Below, piece after piece: positions 6,530-8,177 of a stretch of 8,177 bases of DNA (its first letter is position 1; each line of letters begins with the position of its first letter). Source of the DNA: Deltaproteobacteria bacterium (GTDB lineage Bacteria; Desulfobacterota; UBA8473); the NCBI GenBank assembly GCA_030623035.1, contig JAUXFK010000127.1, positions 1 to 8,177 on the forward strand, written 5' to 3'. Both the position numbers and the translations under genes were made by a program. The notes under the pieces were generated by a model, which was not told the origin of the DNA, searched no databases, and saw nothing but the letters and a program-made list of their open reading frames with translations.

Positions 6530-7054
6530 AGTGACCTCTGAGAATTATTGTGGGTTAATGCCCGGCATCTCATGCGTCCAGTTTCAATGGAAATATGGAA
6601 AAAATTTCACACTGAATAGGCAAAAGTAAAAACCGCGGCGGATATGGTGATTTTGTGGGGATTTTGGGGATGACCTTAAGTATTCAAGTAATTCATATTT
6701 CCAGTTGGTAACCCCGTTCCTTTGCCATTTTATCTCCTCGCTGAACTGCATAACTGACAGCGGCAGGCGTTATGTCAAATTATTTAACTATTTAAGGTTG
6801 TCCCCCTTCTCCCCCCTAAAATCAATTTGATGGCTTCTGAAAACTTTTAAGATAGACGACATCTATACCCCATAGTCTATGATATTGAAACACAAAATGC
6901 AACACAAGAAAACAACAAGAGGATACACGAAGCGGAAACTCACTGATGACTTGAAGGTAAGCTGCTCAATAGGTACATGAATATTGAAAGGACGCTATGA
7001 ATCTTTTTCTGTAAGGAGAGGTGAGAGCATTGTTAAAGAAAAGGGTATTTAAGA
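6530..7054. other. Spacer upstream of the E1 genes
   Basis: No intact gene is visible. It must contain the promoter of the minus-strand E1 operon, but I found no clear -35/-10 pair. A probable transposase C-terminal scrap lies at 6693-6779. A G-rich minus-strand stretch (6796-6818, including GGGGGACAACC) loosely resembles the 17-mer repeat. AAGGAGAGGTGAGAG (7013-7027) is a good ribosome-binding sequence followed by a 12-codon TTG frame only, possibly the start of a lost gene. The short frame from ATG 6897 (27 residues) has no ribosome binding site. Confidence 0.5.
6693..6779 (-). pseudogene. Possible C-terminal remnant of a REP-associated transposase
   Basis: The minus-strand frame, open after a TAA and ending in TGA, reads FDITPAAVSYAVQRGDKMAK followed by ERGYQLEI. 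The pattern x-T-P-A-A-V-S-Y-A-V-x-R-G-x-K-x-A is what I would expect for the small DNA-binding helix-turn-helix at the end of some IS200-like REP-associated transposases. It lies on the same strand as the HUH fragment at 7873-8004, but over 1 kb away, with the toxin-antitoxin genes between. The match is by memory of the family and only 28 residues long, so confidence is low. Confidence 0.35.
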
Positions 7055-7339
7055 CTATGGTTTTTTAGGAAGCTGTGCACTATGCCAGACTGCAACAATC
7101 CAGACCACATTGTCTTTAATTCTGTAAAAAAACCGATATGGTGATATGATTACCTCACGATAAGGAAGGTCAGGAAACTCCGGTATGATTCTTCCGGATT
7201 TGGGAAAGTCCTCAAGTTTTCGCAAAACTGTTTCGGTTTGCTCACGGAAACTGATTGCCGCCGATGGTTTGTCGCGACTAATGAAGGTCAATCCGGATAG
7301 AAATTGGGCTCTTGCAGAAGGAGTAAAGCGGACTTTCAC
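7055..7339 (-). CDS. RelE/ParE-family toxin
   Basis: This 94-residue basic protein has the RelE/ParE plasmid-stabilisation toxin pattern: MKVRFTPSARAQF at the start, FPKSGRIIPEFPDLPYREV (45-63), a central YRFFYRI (68-74) and a C-terminal VAVWHSAQ (82-89). In such families the toxin either cleaves mRNA on the ribosome or poisons gyrase. The sequence does not decide which. It begins with GTG overlapping the antitoxin TGA by four bases (7336-7339), so toxin translation depends on the antitoxin being read first. Length is typical, with no sign of decay. Confidence 0.88.
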   Translation of the reverse strand: MKVRFTPSARAQFLSGLTFISRDKPSAAISFREQTETVLRKLEDFPKSGRIIPEFPDLPYREVIISPYRFFYRIKDNVVWIVAVWHSAQLPKKP

Positions 7340-7617
7340 GATGTCTTCCCGGCTAGGATTCTATCAGCCTCAGCAAGGACATCTTCAAGATCATAACCCT
7401 CGTCCATTTCTATTTCCCTCTCTCCTTTGGCTAAAAGGCGCAGGAGTTCATTATCATGTTCGGATTGTTCGAATGTCTCGACACTTTGCATGACTGCAAC
7501 TGCCCGGCCCCGTTGCGTAATGATGAGGGGTTCCTTTGAATCTTTAAGTTTTTTCAGTATCTTAGCGCCATCTTGTCTTAAATCACTCACCGGAATGATC
7601 TTCAATAATTTTCCCAT
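7336..7617 (-). CDS. Phd/YefM-family antitoxin
   Basis: This 93-residue protein would bind and neutralise the toxin downstream and repress its own operon. The N-terminal DNA-binding and dimerisation fold is seen in IIPVSDLRQDGAKILKKL (7-24), EPLIITQRGRAVAVM (29-43) and the following ETFEQ (47-51). The C-terminal part (about 64-93) is acidic and helical, as expected of the segment that wraps the toxin. AGGAGGT sits about 5 nt before the ATG. Family members usually recognise TGTACA-type sites, and two TGTAC motifs lie just upstream (7632-7648). Confidence 0.9.
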   Translation of the reverse strand: MGKLLKIIPVSDLRQDGAKILKKLKDSKEPLIITQRGRAVAVMQSVETFEQSEHDNELLRLLAKGEREIEMDEGYDLEDVLAEADRILAGKTS

Positions 7618-7631
7618 AGCATACCTCCTAT

Positions 7632-7661
7632 TGTACTTTTAACTGTACCACTAAATGTGGT
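7632..7661 (-). promoter_or_regulatory. Probable antitoxin operator
   Basis: Two TGTAC motifs (7632-7636 and 7644-7648) are spaced 12 bases apart, followed by an inverted repeat ACCAC-N5-GTGGT (7647-7661). They sit 15-44 bases before the antitoxin ATG, where the operon promoter should be. YefM repressors are known to bind TGTACA-core palindromes, so autoregulation here is plausible. A TACAAT at 7635-7630 could be the -10 element, but no good -35 is visible. Confidence 0.5.
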
Positions 7662-7735
7662 CTAAAGCGAGGAGTTTCTGGAATTTTACCATATTCATTC
7701 GTCCCACGCTAAGGTCAGTTGCCAGGGCAATTGAC

Positions 7736-7779
7736 AAAAGTAGTTAAAGGCAAAGGGCTTGTCAATCTGAACTACTTTT
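7736..7779. repeat. Perfect 10-bp inverted repeat
   Basis: AAAAGTAGTT (7736-7745) and AACTACTTTT (7770-7779) are exact reverse complements around a 24-nt loop. The loop itself contains TTGTCAA, which mirrors the TTGACAA just outside the left arm (7731-7737). It could be a transposon-end or REP structure linked to the adjacent transposase debris. Confidence 0.55.
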
Positions 7780-7812
7780 CAACAAGTCCGCTGTGTCAAA
7801 GGAACACGGGTA

Positions 7813-7829
7813 AGGGGACGTTGTTCAAT
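7813..7829 (+). repeat. REP-like 17-mer, copy B
   Basis: AGGGGACGTTGTTCAAT is identical to the minus-strand reading of 4441-4457. It sits about 45 nt beyond the 3' end of the transposase fragment (7873-8004), the kind of position where REP sequences flank their transposase genes. Confidence 0.6.
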
Positions 7830-7872
7830 GAAATCAATATTATTCTTCAGCCTCCTTTTGTTTCAGCGCCAT

Positions 7873-8004
7873 TCAACCTCTGACGCCCCCCCTATATTTC
7901 GTACTATCTCCGCCATAGTTACTACGTCCACTAAATAAAAGCAGGTGAACATGATTGGTCATGAAAGCCCAAGCCGCTATTCCAGCGCCGATTCTCGCAA
8001 GCAA
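7873..8004 (-). pseudogene. Fragment of a REP-associated (Y1, HUH) transposase
   Basis: An open minus-strand frame of 43 codons includes AWAFMTNHVHLLLFSG. This matches the well-known core of IS200-like/REP-associated tyrosine transposases (typically AWxxMxNHxHLLL). The His-Val-His (7945-7953) is the metal-binding HUH pair. The frame has no start codon and follows a stop. After the motif it turns into glycine-rich sequence unlike the family and stops, so the catalytic tyrosine region is missing. The neighbouring REP-like 17-mer and inverted repeats suit such an element. Confidence 0.6.
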
Positions 8005-8013
8005 TTAAATTAG

Positions 8014-8026
8014 CGCCCTTCGGGCG
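8014..8026. repeat. Small GC-rich hairpin
   Basis: CGCCC (8014-8018) pairs with GGGCG (8022-8026) across TTC. Four T residues occur at 8032-8035, too far away for a standard terminator. Confidence 0.35.
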
Positions 8027-8031
8027 GACTC

Positions 8032-8108
8032 TTTTGACAGGATTAACAGGATTTGCATGATTTTTTTACTCTTCTTATATCCTGATCATCTTGTACATCC
8101 TGTCAAAA
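8032..8108. repeat. Inverted repeat built from three 9-mers per arm
   Basis: The left arm reads GACAGGATT, AACAGGATT, TGCATGATT (8036-8062) after TTTT. The right arm, read on the minus strand, gives GACAGGATG, TACAAGATG, ATCAGGATA (8104-8078), also preceded by TTTT. The outermost 12 bases of the arms match perfectly and a T-rich 15-nt loop separates them. CAGGATT-type palindromic repeats of this look are, from memory, frequent in spacers of several bacterial phyla. Confidence 0.7.
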
Positions 8109-8177
8109 AAAGGAAATTCCTATACTATGAACTTATCCGTGACCTGAAGTCTCCACGATCTTCGTCATCGCAAAAGA

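Larger units (their letters stand above)
7618..8177. other. Spacer with transposase debris and inverted repeats
   Basis: No intact gene is visible. From left to right it holds the antitoxin operator, an inverted repeat at 7736-7779, REP-like 17-mer copy B (7813-7829), an HUH transposase fragment (7873-8004), a small GC hairpin (8014-8026) and the 9-mer inverted repeat (8032-8108). I see nothing in 8109-8177. Confidence 0.55.

Noticed and set aside
7185..7493. 102-codon plus-strand frame across the toxin-antitoxin genes
   Set aside because: It is antisense to two clear family members and has no ribosome binding site.
7731..7765. Promoters from TTGACA on either strand in this spacer
   Set aside because: No acceptable -10 box is found at 16-18 bases on the plus strand. 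The minus-strand candidate TACTTT matches the consensus poorly.

Overview
The window looks like chromosomal DNA of an anaerobic, Gram-negative bacterium, most likely in or near the Desulfobacterota (the former Deltaproteobacteria). The clues are a c-type monoheme cytochrome next to a DUF3373-type outer-membrane porin, a long-chain-type acyl-CoA dehydrogenase, AT-rich spacers full of decayed mobile DNA, and GGGGACGTT-type and CAGGATT-type repeats. The taxonomic call is inference. There are no rRNA or tRNA genes and no CRISPR array.

Layout. (1) 1-687: non-coding DNA holding one and a half copies of a roughly 275-bp element with long imperfect inverted repeats (MITE-like). Its right edge abuts a near-consensus sigma-70 promoter. 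(2) 688-1836 (+): an acyl-CoA dehydrogenase with its catalytic glutamate in the LCAD/IVD position. (3) 1837-4027 (+): a second strong promoter, a leader of about 360 nt, then a two-gene operon of an exported monoheme cytochrome c and a DUF3373 beta-barrel porin, followed by a 10-bp hairpin. (4) 4028-4493: a spacer with a small ORF that has a very good ribosome binding site, plus a 17-bp repeat that recurs 3.4 kb away. (5) 4494-6529 (-): translationally coupled genes for the alpha and beta subunits of a thiamine-diphosphate 2-oxoacid dehydrogenase E1, with no E2 or E3 gene in the window. (6) 6530-7054: a spacer with a probable C-terminal scrap of a REP-associated transposase. (7) 7055-7617 (-): a Phd/YefM-type antitoxin and a RelE/ParE-type toxin with a 4-nt overlap. 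TGTAC operator-like sites lie upstream. (8) 7618-8177: a spacer with a fragment of an HUH (Y1) REP-associated transposase, two inverted repeats and a structure built from three 9-mers in each arm.

How the genes fit together. The acyl-CoA dehydrogenase and the E1 pair suggest breakdown of fatty acids or organic acids that feeds electrons into the cell. The cytochrome and porin suggest a periplasm/outer-membrane function, possibly electron or solute exchange. None of these genes is shown to work with another. The right third looks like a patchwork of selfish or formerly mobile DNA. The strongest leads for something undescribed are the cytochrome-porin operon with its long leader, the MITE-like element beside a promoter, and the toxin-antitoxin module lying between two transposase scraps.
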